This document shows, piece after piece, positions 48,080 through 59,828 of a DNA stretch of 64,000 bases; within the stretch, counting starts at the first letter, position 1; the number at the start of each line of letters is the position of its first letter. The position numbers were made by a program, and so were the translations under genes. The stretch spans positions 19,667,018-19,731,017 of the forward strand of contig NC_087067.1 of assembly GCF_963678635.1 (NCBI RefSeq). Reading direction: 5' to 3'. The stretch is from Symsagittifera roscoffensis. Taxonomy: Eukaryota; Xenacoelomorpha; Acoela; Convolutidae. The notes under the pieces are model-generated. The model had not been told where the DNA came from, ran no database searches, and saw only the letters and a program-made list of their open reading frames with translations.

Positions 48080-48467
48080 AAAAACTTGGAAACCAGATCT
48101 GAGCATCGTAAAATCTTGCCTATTTCAGATCTTGTCCAGACATGGTGCATGTTTCGTTTGGACATGGACATGTCTGAATCAGGACTGAGGCAGGCATGGA
48201 TTCCATCACAAAAGCAGATCTGCTCAAGGCCTGATTCAGACCTGGGGCACACATGGGTCAGACCTGCTGCAGATCTGTACCAGGTCTGACCCATGTGTGC
48301 CCCAGGTCTGAATCAGGCCTTGAGCAGATCTGCTTTTGTGATGGAATCCATGCCTGCGTCAGTCCTGATTCAGACATGTCCATGTCCAAACGAAACATGC
48401 ACCATGTCTGGACAAGATCTGAAATAGGCAAGATTTTACGATGCTCAGATCTGGTTTCCAAGTTTTT
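48080..48467. repeat. 388-bp near-perfect palindrome between the composite copies
   Basis: Left arm 48080-48266 and right arm 48281-48467 (187 bp each) are reverse complements with one mismatch seen; the 14-bp centre itself contains CAGATCTG. Both arms are built from repeated CAGA(T/C)CTG, CAGACATG and GGACATG words. It would extrude as a cruciform or give a long RNA hairpin. It is the main content of the 668-bp spacer (48069-48736). Frames on both strands are mirror products and not genes. Confidence 0.95.
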
Positions 48468-48959
48468 GTTGGATAGATTTCCACTCACTAAAACTTCAAA
48501 AAGACTCCGGGGCAGATCGATTCAAGGGTCCAAAAACAGTTTTGATCAATTTTTTTTTGCAAACAAGGCAAAAAAACAAGCTGTTTAAAAGATTTATTGA
48601 AATGTTTTATTTTCAATATTTTAACTAAAACACTTGCTAGATGTTGAAGAACAAGAAAATGAACCACATAATTGGACTCTTTTCCAATTTCCCAACCCCC
48701 AACGAAGTTTATAACATTAGAAGTCGTTTTTAAAAATTTAATGACTCTTGTTCTTTATTGCTCCGATGGTGACTTTTTTTGAGGGCTCAAAATTCGAAAC
48801 AAAAAGAATACTTACAAAAAATTAACTTAGTTAAGATTTTGATGGATTTCAATGCCTTGCAAAACCCATGTAACACGATTTATATCAGTTTTTTAGGCTA
48901 CAAAATCAATTTTTCCTATCTAACGTAAAAATTCATTCAATCCAATCTAAATCGTTTTA

Positions 48960-49101
48960 CTAAATGGGCTATTGTAAATTTTAGGTAAAGGTTTGTACAG
49001 CAAAATTAAGATTTATGTCTCTATAGGCGAACTGCGTATAGAGACATAACTCTAAATTTTGCCATACAAACACACACCTAAAATTACAATAGCCCATTTA
49101 G
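48960..49101. mobile_element. 142-bp hairpin MITE in copy 2
   Basis: Same inverted-repeat unit as 41478-41619, duplicated with the composite. Confidence 0.65.
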
Positions 49102-49792
49102 ATAAACTACACAAAACAATTATTACGTGTGTTTAATTTCCAATTTCTTCCAATGCCGTGGAAAAAAGATTTGTGACTCCAGAAAATTTATTGGACAAAA
49201 GTATAATAACACCATCGTTAAATCTTTTATTTTGTGTTGAAGTTAAATTGATTGCTGTAAGAATAAGCAAGAAGCTCTGTGAAATGATAAGCTTGCTAAT
49301 TGGGTGGGAACAATCATTGCCTATAAAGGAAAAACAGCAACCAGAGAAACTAAGACCAAAAAGACGTATAAAGAACTTTTTTTTCTATTATAGAAAGATG
49401 ATTTACCAGTTTCATTATATCTGTAACTGCTTTTTGTGGTCTTATTTTAAAGCAAAAACTCACAAAAGTGAAAATGAACTCAGCGTATCTTGCAGTTATA
49501 ACGGAAATTGAAGAAAAGATAATTGAATCTTTAAGAACCAAGTTGGGCATAGATGCGTGTAGACTCAGGGTCAATCATCTCCAAAATTTGTCTAGTTTTG
49601 CTTTCAAATTTGACAAAATTCACTGCAAAGTTGTTAGAATCAGACAAAAAGATTGGTTTTTCCAGACATATTCAAAATTGCTAAAAATAAACATCTCTTT
49701 AAAGAAGGCAATGAATCATCATAATTCAGGCATATTTTTCTCATACCAGTTTCAAGTGAAGTTTTGAGCGGGTCAATTAAGGTTCAAAAAAC

Positions 49793-50037
49793 TTGTATCT
49801 CACAGAAAATGTCTCATACTTTAGCCAACAATCAATTGTTATAAAGGACATTGAACTGGAAAAAAGTGAAAGTAATCTCATTTTGTATGCAGACGACACT
49901 GACTTAAAAAAACTGGTAGAAACAGTAAAACAACCAGTCGACCTCATAAATTTTTGGATAAACCATAATGTTGGTTACAAAACAACAAGCTGACTTTAAA
50001 TGATGATAAAGCAAAGTTAATAGTACAAAGTTAATAG
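49793..50037 (+). pseudogene. Non-LTR RT fragment, copy 2
   Basis: Same YADD-containing LINE scrap as 42312-42556, with the same frame break, so the damage predates the duplication. Confidence 0.6.
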
Positions 50038-50660
50038 AAGCAACAAAAACATGAGACGGGACATTGAATTGATTAGCTATCGAATAGAAGTAATTGTTCT
50101 TTTCTGAGGTGTTGAAACTGAGTTCAAACTTTCCTTTATAGATCATACTACAAATTTTCTAAACAATTTTTTAAGTTTTCAAGGTATGTAATACAAGTTG
50201 AGAAAAATTGTAGGTAAAAATCAACTTTTATGGGCAAATAATGCTGAACGCAGTTTTACAGTACGAAGTTTTGACTTATGCGTTTTATGCGTCAACAGAG
50301 GAAAAGCTGCATTTCGACTCTAATTCAAGATACCGTTAGTGAGAGAAACTAGCTTACAATTTTGAGCAAGACAGTTTTAGATAGGCAGATACATGCAAAC
50401 AAAAGGTAACGAAACTTTCCAATACTACGCAGATTTTTAATTGCGGTTTCAGGGCTTCAATATCAAATCTAAGTCTTCAATTTTGATTTTTTGCACGAAT
50501 TCATTCAAGGAAGTTTCCAAATGATTCAACTCATTTTTGAGTAAATTTTTTTTTAGTATTATTCTAAAATTTACTGTTTTTAGCAGAAGCAAATAGCCCA
50601 AAAGTCAAGTAGATCTGTAAGAATCAATTTTTCCATTAAATTTTTGTCTGACTATATAGT

Positions 50661-51413
50661 GGAGGTACCAGCCGGAGACATTTTTAATGTGGAGAGCGGA
50701 AGACTGGAGGAAACAACAAAAACACTGCGGAGAAGCAACCTTGAAAAAATGACTGAAAGAGTCTGGAAAATTTGTTATAACATGGCCAAAATTTTGAAAA
50801 CACTAAAATCCTAAGAATAGACGAGGAAAACGGTTCCCATAAATTTTCTGCAAAAAAAATAGACAATGAAATAAACGTTCTACAAAAAAGGGGCAGATAT
50901 AGAAATTCGAAGGTTGTTAGGATAGGTTTTTTGTATTGCCAAAAAAATCAAGATGAAAAAAGAAGTATCTAAAAATGCACTGGAATCCAGATTAATCATA
51001 CGACAGATACAGAAAAATAATTATTGCCTGCCGAGTATCGAAAACCAACTTGCGACAAAATTTTCCAGCAACTGTAGTTGGAAACCGGTAGTTGGTGGCC
51101 AAAATTCTTCTCTTCCAGATTTGTCAAAGAGGGATTCCTGAAGGACCCGAGGAAAGTAGATATGATTCCAATGACCCGAGGAAAATATATGATCCCAACA
51201 ATAAAAAAAAGAGTGTTGGTGTGGATTGTGGTTAAAAAAATTTTTGTCAATTTTTGTCGACTGAAATTGCAAACTTCAGACGATGCTCAAATTCTTGCAT
51301 ATGAACCTAAGGAGTTATTGATTGCCTCGAAAAAATTACGTGGACTGGGGGTCCTGCTGCCATCTATTTCTCAATTGCCAAAATTATCGAAATTAAATTT
51401 TCTCAGGCAGTGA
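50661..51413 (+). pseudogene. Coding-like remnant, probably Ty3/gypsy gag, copy 2
   Basis: Counterpart of 43180-43932. One A fewer in the run near 51203 joins two pieces into a single frame 51078-51413 (KKIFVNFCRLKLQTSDDAQI region). No family is recognised. Confidence 0.3.
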
Positions 51414-51455
51414 TCACTAACTTGTGTTGAATGAATTTTCGTGACCATCAAAAAA

Positions 51456-51984
51456 CGTTCCCAAGCCTTGTTAGCGTAAATTTTTTCTGCTTGGTGTGAT
51501 AAAAGAATCTGACGTAGAAATGTAATTTAGGCATATTAGACAGTCAAAGAGTAATATCTCCAAAATGAACATAATTGTTGTAGAAAAATAATTAGAAAAA
51601 CTAAAAGAAAATTTAGGAAGCTTTGTTTAGGAAACTTTTTGCTGAAACTTTTAGAAATTTTTTATTACCAAATTGAAGCCTAAAAACTCCAAAAACAGTT
51701 TTACTTGCTTGGGCATAATTCAGTTAGTAAGCCTGCTCGCCGGCTTTTTTCGCTCGATATAAGACAAAAAATCATAAAATTCAAAAGAGTTTTTCTCAAC
51801 ACTGGGTTTTTTTTGGAAATTTTTAAGGTGGTTCGAATCACGACTGAAAGGGCTTTATAATGTCATATCACTCAACCCAGTCCGATCATTGTTTGTGGTA
51901 CCTGATTTTGCGTGGAAAACAAACAGCAAAAAAAACTAAAACACCCAAATATAAAGTTCCTCCCCATTTTCAATATTCGGAACA
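51456..51984 (-). mobile_element. MITE family M inside composite, copy 2
   Basis: Counterpart of 43976-44507, with the same termini. Confidence 0.6.
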
Positions 51985-52146
51985 AAAACAAAATATACTG
52001 CACTGCTGAACAGTCATACCAAATTGATGAAATGACGTAAGACGAGAGATAACACACTATTCAACGGATTTCAAAAAGGAAATATAGACAAATTCTAAGT
52101 TTTCCTGGCCTTAGCTTTGTAAAAACAGTGACATAAAGGTTCCATA

Positions 52147-52672
52147 AATGTTTTATAGGAGTTTACGTATTGGGAGATATGTCTGATGAATTTCAAAGTT
52201 TGATGGGGATGTACTTAAGAAAACACTAAATACCGATAGTTACCCAGATGATATTTTAATAGCGACAGTTAGCGCAACCTGGGAATACACGAGAAGGGTC
52301 TTTGAATTTTTCAAAACGCTCGACGAAACCTTGCCAGACCATTTGTAACTTATTTGAACCCTGTAAAAACAAAGATACGAAAAAAACAACCCAGTCAAGG
52401 TGAACAACGTGGCTGAAAAACAACTACAGTATGGTTTTTCTGTTGAACAAATGCCGTAAAGAGATGTGTGCGTTGTCGACCCTCTATCTCGTCATTTAAT
52501 AAACAAACCGGCAGTGGTTCTTCTCCCTCTTCTGTCAAATACCGATTTTGCGTTAAGAGATATTGCATCAGTAGGGTTTTTAGCCCCGCAGCACATTTTT
52601 AGGAGTAAGTCTCAAAATTCGGGTGGACTTTTTTTTACTGACAGGGGATCCATGAACTACATCAATCGGTAG
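52147..52672 (+). pseudogene. Ty3/gypsy RT fragment, copy 2
   Basis: Counterpart of 44670-45195 with VLGDMSDEFQ and YPDD blocks and the same frame changes. Confidence 0.65.
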
Positions 52673-52718
52673 AATGCCACCAGAATTCCATGCATTAAGA
52701 GTATTAAGGCCAAGAACC

Positions 52719-54328
52719 CGTCAATTCAGAGGGTTTCCACACCCCTGCTGAACACATAAGCTGGGCCCATGTTGAACAAGTACCTGGGATACACCAGATA
52801 CAAAACTAGCATCAGGTTGATCGACATGCTCAAGAGATCCTGTACGAACGCCTCAAAAATAGTGTTCCCCGCGTAAAATATCTTATCCATGTACTTCTTC
52901 GCCCAGCAAGGACTCAAGAATTTCAAGATTCCGTATGATTTTCTGGTTTTCAATTCAACCTTTGCATGCTCTCTCCTAAAGACAACGATAGTGGTCTCGT
53001 TTGATGACGTGACGAACGTTCCCACCTTCATTTCCCTCTTTCCACCGTCATTACCCTCCGGCAGAAACTGCCATATTTGCTTAATTAGGGGAGGCGCGTT
53101 TTCCTTTGTCTTGTCCGTAATCTTCTCCAGCATTGGCGTCAAGAACGGCCATTTCCCTCTTTCTTGAGTTAGGCGATACGCCATCGACTTCAACTGCTTC
53201 TCTGCTCCCGACCCAAACTTTCGATCGTTGATGGATCCCCTCGCACTGCTAGTGGAACCCGTAATCGAGAGCTCCATGCTCCGAAACCACAAACTGGCGG
53301 TCAAGTGGCTCACCACGGGCTGCTCATCCCCTATCTCAGATTCGATATCTATAGACAAAGCACCTCGTCCAACACGAACAATATTCCTGCAAGCTCGTAG
53401 AAACCCCTAGGGGCAGGAGACACATCTGCCTAAGCCACCACAATTTTCGACTTCAAAAATCTCAAGTTCACCGGCTCAAGTTCTCAATTAGGAGCTCCCG
53501 TTAACATCCGCAGCCCTCCGCAATCAAGACTAACATCGCATACACGAACTGAAGAGCTGGTGGCATGCTTGCATAGCCTGGTCAGGAATTGAATACCAAC
53601 TTCGTTTTCTATCCCAGTCGAGGGGTCATTAATTTCTGCGCCTCGTTCATTGCGCTAAGCAACGTCTGAATCACATCCCAGATCTTCTTCGGTGTCGGCT
53701 CTCCATTTCTCAAGGGCCCAAGCAATCCTGCTGCCTGCAGATGATCATTCATCCCCGCCAACAACAACAACTCGGGTTCACACGGCGTTTCTGAGTTCAT
53801 TGCCACAACCAGAGTCAACATCTGATTGAGCTCCGACCCCGACAGCAGGTACACCAACGTTTCTGGCCAGAACAACTTTGGAGACGTTCCATCGAAGTCC
53901 GAGCCCCAACAATGATCACCCTCGCTGCTCCAGGGTCTGAGCGATCATAGACTGCCAGAGTCTTGGCCAGTTGTGAGGTTTTATAGGATTTTTCGATCTG
54001 GGGTCTTTCGACAATTTTGGGCCCAAGTAAGCAGTATCGGGGAGTCCTATACTCTTCGGCTCAAAAAGCTTCTTCACAGCTCTTAACTGCGCGGGAATCG
54101 CCACCCTAATTCTGACAATGCTCGTGCGATGCTTCGATGGTTCCACGATGAGGCCTGGGCTTCCCAATTCCTTGAGAGGCCGGTAGTTGACTGGACCGAA
54201 GATCGATTTCTTGGAATTCCAGTTAGATCCGCTGTTTCCAAAGTTTTATCTGGAGAAAAATGCGCTTCGTGCACTTTCAGCCAAACCACGCAAAACCTCC
54301 AAAATTTCATCCTCGCTTAATTTGATAA
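52719..54328 (-). pseudogene. GC-richer minus-strand pseudogene, copy 2
   Basis: Counterpart of 45241-46850. It has an extra C near 52870, so its last frame is open from 53358 down to 52726 (210 codons) and ends in a hydrophobic stretch (LMLVLYLVYPRYLF). The earlier stops (for example after the AGMND frame) are shared with copy 1, so the gene was already dead when duplicated. Confidence 0.5.
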
Positions 54329-54957
54329 ATCAGGATTTATCTACAATTTGAAAAAATTAAGAAAAATTTATATCCTAGACAAGTAATTAAAGAAAATGTT
54401 TTTTTTTTCAATATCATAATATTAAAGAAAGTGACTCCTGCATGTTGATTGGTGGAAATAGCCTTGACAAAACAATCAATAAAATGAACGCGAAGAAAAA
54501 ATTGACTATGCTGCTGAACAGCTTCAAACAAACCAGGGCAAGCACACTTGAAAGTATGTCAAATTCACACACCAAAACAAAACTGTGTAATCCTGACTGC
54601 AGGACAAAAGATTTGGCAAGGTTCTGTTATTTAATCAAGTAGCTGATTCTATCTCTTCCATTTCTGAGTCAAAACTGACTTGGATGAAAGCTCCAATGCA
54701 GTTAAACCCCTGTGAATATCCTGTATAGCCCTTTCCCGGAGCGTAACTGCTAATCAATTCATGCTCAGGGCCTCCTTTTTCAATGGATAGCAGTTTCTGA
54801 TATTCGTTTCTTGGTTTTGCCTACCGTTAAGGAGCTGATGCCACCAAAATTAAAAACGCTAAAACAAAATGGAAAACAAGATATTGCTCAGTTAGAGGTC
54901 TTTTCTTCTCATGTCTTGATAACCTCCCTCAGAATGGTGGCTGCTAATACTTTGAGG

Positions 54958-55550
54958 GACGCCTAGTTCTGTAAGAACCCCAATGCTATCGAGTTTACAA
55001 GAAACGTACGCAGGCCAGTTCGCAATGAATAACTCAGCCATCTAGTGTTTTTGATGCTCTAAAATCTGTCGTTAAACTGAAGTCCTTGGAGGAAACTGTA
55101 TTTAGTATGTACAAACCAGTAAGGTTTTAAAACCAGTTAGACCTTCGGCTGATGTGAGAGAATTGTATCCTGCGGTATAATCAGAACGATATTGGAAATT
55201 CGACTTCACTGGCTCTAGCGTATACATCCTTGTGTGTATCGATCATTTTTCAAAGTGTCTATCAGCACAAATCATTACTAGCACTCCAGCTTAAGAGTTC
55301 ATACAGAACAAAATAGCCCTTTAAGGCTCATCAAATACCATCAGAACAGATCAAGGTTCATGTTTAAGGGCTAAAGAAGATGAAAAATTTGGCAGTCAAA
55401 CAAAACCTGAATTATGAAGAAATTATCTAGACAAGGGGAAAATTAATTTGCCGAGCAGAAAGGGAGGATTGGGGCATACCGGAGAACATACAACATGCGA
55501 TACTTGATGAGTCACTCTCTTGAAATACATTGGAAAAACTCTTAAATAAC
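54958..55550 (+). pseudogene. Ty3/gypsy integrase fragment, copy 2
   Basis: Counterpart of 47480-48068 but about 8% different, whereas sequence to its left is nearly identical between copies. The amino-acid blocks around the first and second catalytic Asp are recognisable. Confidence 0.6.
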
Positions 55551-56843
55551 ACTAAAATATACGAAAGCTAATTAAGAAATCTAAAACTATACGAAATCTA
55601 GAAGTAACACACAATCCATTCAGCCCAAAAAGCCCAAAAAAAGAGGCGTCAGATAATCTATTTTTACGCCTCACTAAAACCGAAAAAAAGACATCCAGGA
55701 AACTTTTAATGTCTGACACGTCAAAATTTTAGAAACAAACGGGCTATTTTATAAGACTAATAATTTCACGTCGCAATGCAGCCGTAAGCAGTTCACGAGA
55801 TACTTTTCTAAATGAAAAAGAGTTTGCCTTACAGGACGATTGAAAACCCATTTTGATCCCAATCGAATAAACAAGTTGCGTACCCTGCGATCATCACAAT
55901 AGATTTTTCAACTACCACTATCTAGCTATAGGCTTTCGAAGAGAAAGAGTCGGATGAGATTTCAAGTGAACCAAAAATCCTAAAGGACATCAAGGAATAC
56001 CTTTGTACTTCAAGTCAGCCTCTTTATGCTAAGAACGCTAATATTCTGAAGTTAGAAAACCCGAGTGCTACAGTTACTATCAGCAGCCCTGATGAATTAT
56101 TTGGACCGAATACTACAGCTAAGCGGATAGTTTCTAGTACTATTGCAGAACCTACATTCAGCAGCGTTTTCAATGCAACGGTGGCTTCACCAATCAGAAG
56201 TGAAACTGATACACAACCGAAGAGCGGATTTCAACCTACCTCTATCGAGACTGCTACAGAGACGCCGACATCAAGTGAGTCCCAAAATCGGACCAGTTTG
56301 AAACCCCAGGATGTTCCATTGAAAAATCAACCAAGACACAGAACTCAAGACACGGAGGTTTGAGCACAGAACTCAATTACTGGGGAAAGAGTTTCCACCA
56401 GCCTTTCTCAGAAGAATTCTGATGAGCGCTCTGGAGAACAAGTTAAAATACCAATTCATAACCCTGAAACTGAGCCTCTTGGGGCCATCTGAGCCTCTCG
56501 TAATTTGAGGGATTGATGACCTGGTAACCCTTTCCCCGATTGCGAGCTCTCTGGTTTCGGTACCTCCAGAATGTTAGTAGTCAAGACTCTCGAAAACTCA
56601 GCGTGGGAGACTTCATTCAACTCCGTGGTGTCTTCTAACTCTGAGGAGGGACTATCTCTACATTCTAATGCCAACATGGCTCCGCTGGAACAGTGGTTTC
56701 CTTTCGATTCGATTGCAGGTAACAGTGACATATTGGGAGGAAAAATGACGTTGAATGCACTAAGAAACCGTTCAGTCCAAACATTTGAAACAAACCTAGA
56801 TACTAGATACCTATGTTACCACAACCTGGTGACAAATCTATGA
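55551..56843 (+). pseudogene. Downstream part of the Ty3 remnant: integrase tail and Ser/Thr-rich frame
   Basis: Frames at 55600-55920 are Lys/Ser-rich and follow integrase, consistent with its carboxy-terminal linker. From 55932, just after an AG, one frame stays coding-like to 56843 with only four stops, all TGA (56361-56363 and a cluster at 56475-56513). The product is rich in Ser, Thr, Pro and Glu with no recognised domain. It could be a pol tail, a separate element ORF, or a host exon ending at the GAG|GTTTGA donor near 56356. Confidence 0.4.
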
Positions 56844-57371
56844 AGACTTTTTTCCTCTGTTTAAAGTTTGACTTTCGAACTTAATCCTGCTCATGCCGGG
56901 AGCCACATATGAATATAACTTCATCTTAGTTCCACTTAAACTACTGAATCTTAACGTTATTAGTAGAATTCAAACATCTCCAGTTTTAATCCTCATTCTG
57001 CTTCAAACTACAAACCTCCTTTTTGTACTAAAAAGTACTTCTTAAAAGTTATTCAAATTGAGCGATTCATTAATCAAACTTCGTTTCTTTGCTGTTTGTA
57101 TTGACTGTCCTCACAGTTTTTCTTCTTCCTGGTATAGCAATTAAGAAGACCCCAAAACTCTACTGAGCGGCTCAATACCTCGATATATGATTATCCAAGT
57201 GGGCTATGGCGTTGGTCTTAAATTTTTTATGCTGACTTATGGCACATTTCTCTCGGTGGACAAAGGAAAGCATTTCATCTGATTGTTTGAAAAAAAAACT
57301 TTTAACGGGGTATGTACAGTATAGTCATATACTCTTTGCTGCGTTGCAGTGCTGCTACACAACTCATTTAT

Positions 57372-57910
57372 TGTTCCGACCATTGAAAATGGGGAGGAAC
57401 TTTGTATTCGTGTGTGTATTTTTTGTTTTTTTTCCCACGCAAAATCAGGTACCACAATAATCAACAAACTGGGTTGAGTGATATATCATATGGGAGCACT
57501 TTCAATCTTTCGTGATTCAAACGACCTTGAAAAATGTCCAAAAAATTGTCTCAGTGTTGAGAAAAACCGGTTTGAAGTTTTTGATTTGTGGTCTTATTTC
57601 GAATTAATATGGCGTGAACGTGTAGGCTTTTAAGCTGAATTATGCCTAATTTGAGACATTAAAACTTAGTTTTAAGCATGTAAAACAATTTTTTAGAGTT
57701 TTTTTGCTTCAATTTTTTTAAAAAGTTTTTCTAGTAATTTTTCTACGAAAATTTTTGTCCAAGTTGCCTATATCACTACGACTGTCTAATATGCCTCAAT
57801 TGTATTTTTTCGTCAGATCCTTTTATCACACCAAGCTGAAAAAAACAACACCAATTTGGAAAAAAAATTTCTAAACCGTAATTTTCTTACGACAATTTAT
57901 GGTCGGAACA
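57372..57910 (+). mobile_element. MITE family M, best-preserved copy
   Basis: Perfect 10-11 bp terminal inverted repeats TGTTCCGACCA (57372-57382) and TGGTCGGAACA (57900-57910); 539 bp; no coding capacity. Three other copies in the window share the interior. The target duplication is unclear. The 528 bp before it (56844-57371) show nothing recognisable. Confidence 0.68.
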
Positions 57911-58800
57911 TTCTTTCTGCTTGCACAGTAACCGGCTATCCTTGTTTTTATTTTGCGGTAAACCTTACTACCATCTTATCTGGTATCTCCCAAACAGCTG
58001 TGTAGCTTTTGCACATCCTTGTTCATTTTGCTGTTTAAATTTTTGATTCAACGACTAGTTCGATTGATTTAACTCATCTTTTAACTCAACTTTAACTTCG
58101 ATTTCATCATAAAACCAGAGTAGTTAGAATTTTTAAACAATCACTCATTGAACTTTTGTTCCTCAGCTATTTATTTTGGAATTTTTGCTATACATGAATT
58201 TTTTTTACTCTTGGTCAAATGCTTGCCAGGGTCAAAATGGTCTGTTTTGAATTCATATGCCACCACTTTTTGTATCCTTATTGTCAAAGGAAAGGGTCGA
58301 CACCTTATCTAATACATCTTTTTTTGCTACAGTGGTGTTTGAAACTTCAAATCGATTGTTATACGCTTTTATTTGAAAGGGAGAATGTGGTATTTTAGGG
58401 TCGTCATTTTTGTCAGTTAGTTATGAGTTGAATTTGTATGTTACCTTTGAGGCCAACTACGTCTTGTGGCGTTGTTTGCTACCAGTGCGTTTGAGACTTT
58501 TTTAACTTCAAAAAATTCGATCCCATGCCATGGCAATAATAATGTGTGAGGACGAGCTCTCACTTGACCTCTAGCTTCAGGTCTACCACAGCGCGACCGA
58601 TTTCGGCTGCAATGGTGGTACATGATAAAAGTTCCAGACGCAAAAAACGGCCTTGAGTCGCAAAAAAGAGAGTCGCTCAACAAAATAACACAATCTGGAA
58701 TGTTGGGAGATAATACAAACTGACTATCCTCGACAGGGCTGTTAAAGCTATACTGATAGCTCGTCTGCGATTCGAAGGAACCACGTTAAAAAAAAAACAT
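57911..58800 (-). repeat. Dispersed repeat family E, copy 2 (reverse)
   Basis: The reverse complement matches 3060-3300 (at 58540-58690) and the left flank of the MITE at 4502 (at 57911-57960), in the matching order. A minus-strand frame at 58441-58683 crosses the conserved block and contains CGRPEARGQVRARPHTLLL; a partial frame of the same kind occurs at 5715-5800 (GRPEARRQVTACPRALSLTW). That protein-level similarity hints at an old exon inside the repeat. Confidence 0.5.
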
Positions 58801-59738
58801 TTTAAGTTGGAGTGCGATCAAAATTAACTAACTTTTATTTCATACTCGTCAAAAAGTAGACAAATAAAAAACTGAGTAAAAAAAATTAGACAAATAAGAA
58901 ATAACAATCGATAGTATTAGGCAATCATAAAAATATTAACCAATATAGTATTTGACTATTTTATAACGTGTCATGTTTATGACCCATCTACTTTTTGCTA
59001 TGCAACCACGGTCAGTGATACGAGGGGCAACTTGAAATAGAGACAAATTACTCGGTTTATGACTTGGCTTTTAGTTTGAAATAAAAAATGTCTTACTGTT
59101 TTTGTTCGCAGAAATTTTCTAATTAAATTATCACAATTGATTTGACAATTTTTTCCTAAAAGTAATGAACGGGAGCTAACTTGTTCAATTAAGGTTAAAA
59201 ATCAATATTCTCAATTTTTTAAATGCGCAATTTATGATTCAATTATCGGGTTTTGAATCTAATAAAGGATTGAAATGTTACTCAAAGATGTTTTCTCAAG
59301 CTTTGTAGTATTGCTCAGTAATTTTTGTTTGATTTTTTTTTTGCCAAACATGCGATAGCTTTTTTACAGGATGTGGAAAAAAAATTCTTAAGGTTAGCAT
59401 CTAATTAACTTTAAATTGATTATTAATTGACTGCATATGACGCAAAAAATAAAAAATTGTAAAAAGGTTATCATCTAATCAATTTTGAATTGATTATCAA
59501 TCGGCTTCATTTTATATCCTCTTGAGCTCATATTTAAAATGACTGCATAAATAACTTCCTCTGAAAACAAGAAAAATGCGTGAATTTTCAAAATATTTTT
59601 CCTAACTGAAAAAACTATAATTATAAAGAAAGACTCGGATGTAAAAACGAAAACCTGACATAATTATCAAGCTCCAACCAAATTAAAAGATAAATTTCAT
59701 CGCAAAATAATCGTCTACCGTTTTCTCGAACTTCTGGA
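58801..59738. other. AT-rich intergenic DNA, no gene seen
   Basis: No element boundary or exon is recognised. A promoter for the exon at 59739 would lie here but no specific motif can be defended. Confidence 0.5.
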
Positions 59739-59828
59739 ATGATGGGCCGGCCTAACCTCTTAAAGGCATCAATTTACACTGCAGTTGCTGGTTTTGTGTT
59801 TCTGGTGACGTTGTCAACTATTCAACAG
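59739..59828 (+). CDS. Putative first coding exon of a signal-anchored protein
   Basis: ATGATGG starts a 30-codon frame ending exactly at the strong donor CAG|GTAAAT. The peptide (MMGRPNLLKASIYTAVAGF, then VFLVTLSTIQQ) has a short basic amino-terminus followed by an uncleaved-looking hydrophobic helix, the pattern of type II Golgi or ER membrane enzymes. It is too short for ORF-length filters. GC content is higher than the flanks. No second exon is recognised before 64000, so the product is unknown. Confidence 0.5.

Larger units (their letters stand above)
48737..55550. repeat. 6.8-kb composite repeat, copy 2
   Basis: Direct repeat of 41255-48068, offset 7482 at the left end and about 7477-7482 throughout, so indels are few. 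Here the Ty3 integrase remnant continues past the repeat edge into 55551-56843, so copy 2 has the original right-hand context and copy 1 the truncated one. Confidence 0.9.

Noticed and set aside
48140-48380. GGACATGTCT and AGACATGTCC resemble p53-type half-sites
   Set aside because: The palindrome is made of CATG-containing dyad words, so such matches arise by composition; nothing supports regulation.
48086-48588. Cys/Met/Ser-rich frames on both strands of the palindrome
   Set aside because: The mirror arms make the same peptides on both strands; they follow from the DNA symmetry.
41255-55550. Two 6.8-kb blocks as giant LTRs of one element
   Set aside because: The 668-bp spacer has no coding content, block ends are not TG...CA, and right-hand identity drops inside the block; a segmental duplication fits better.
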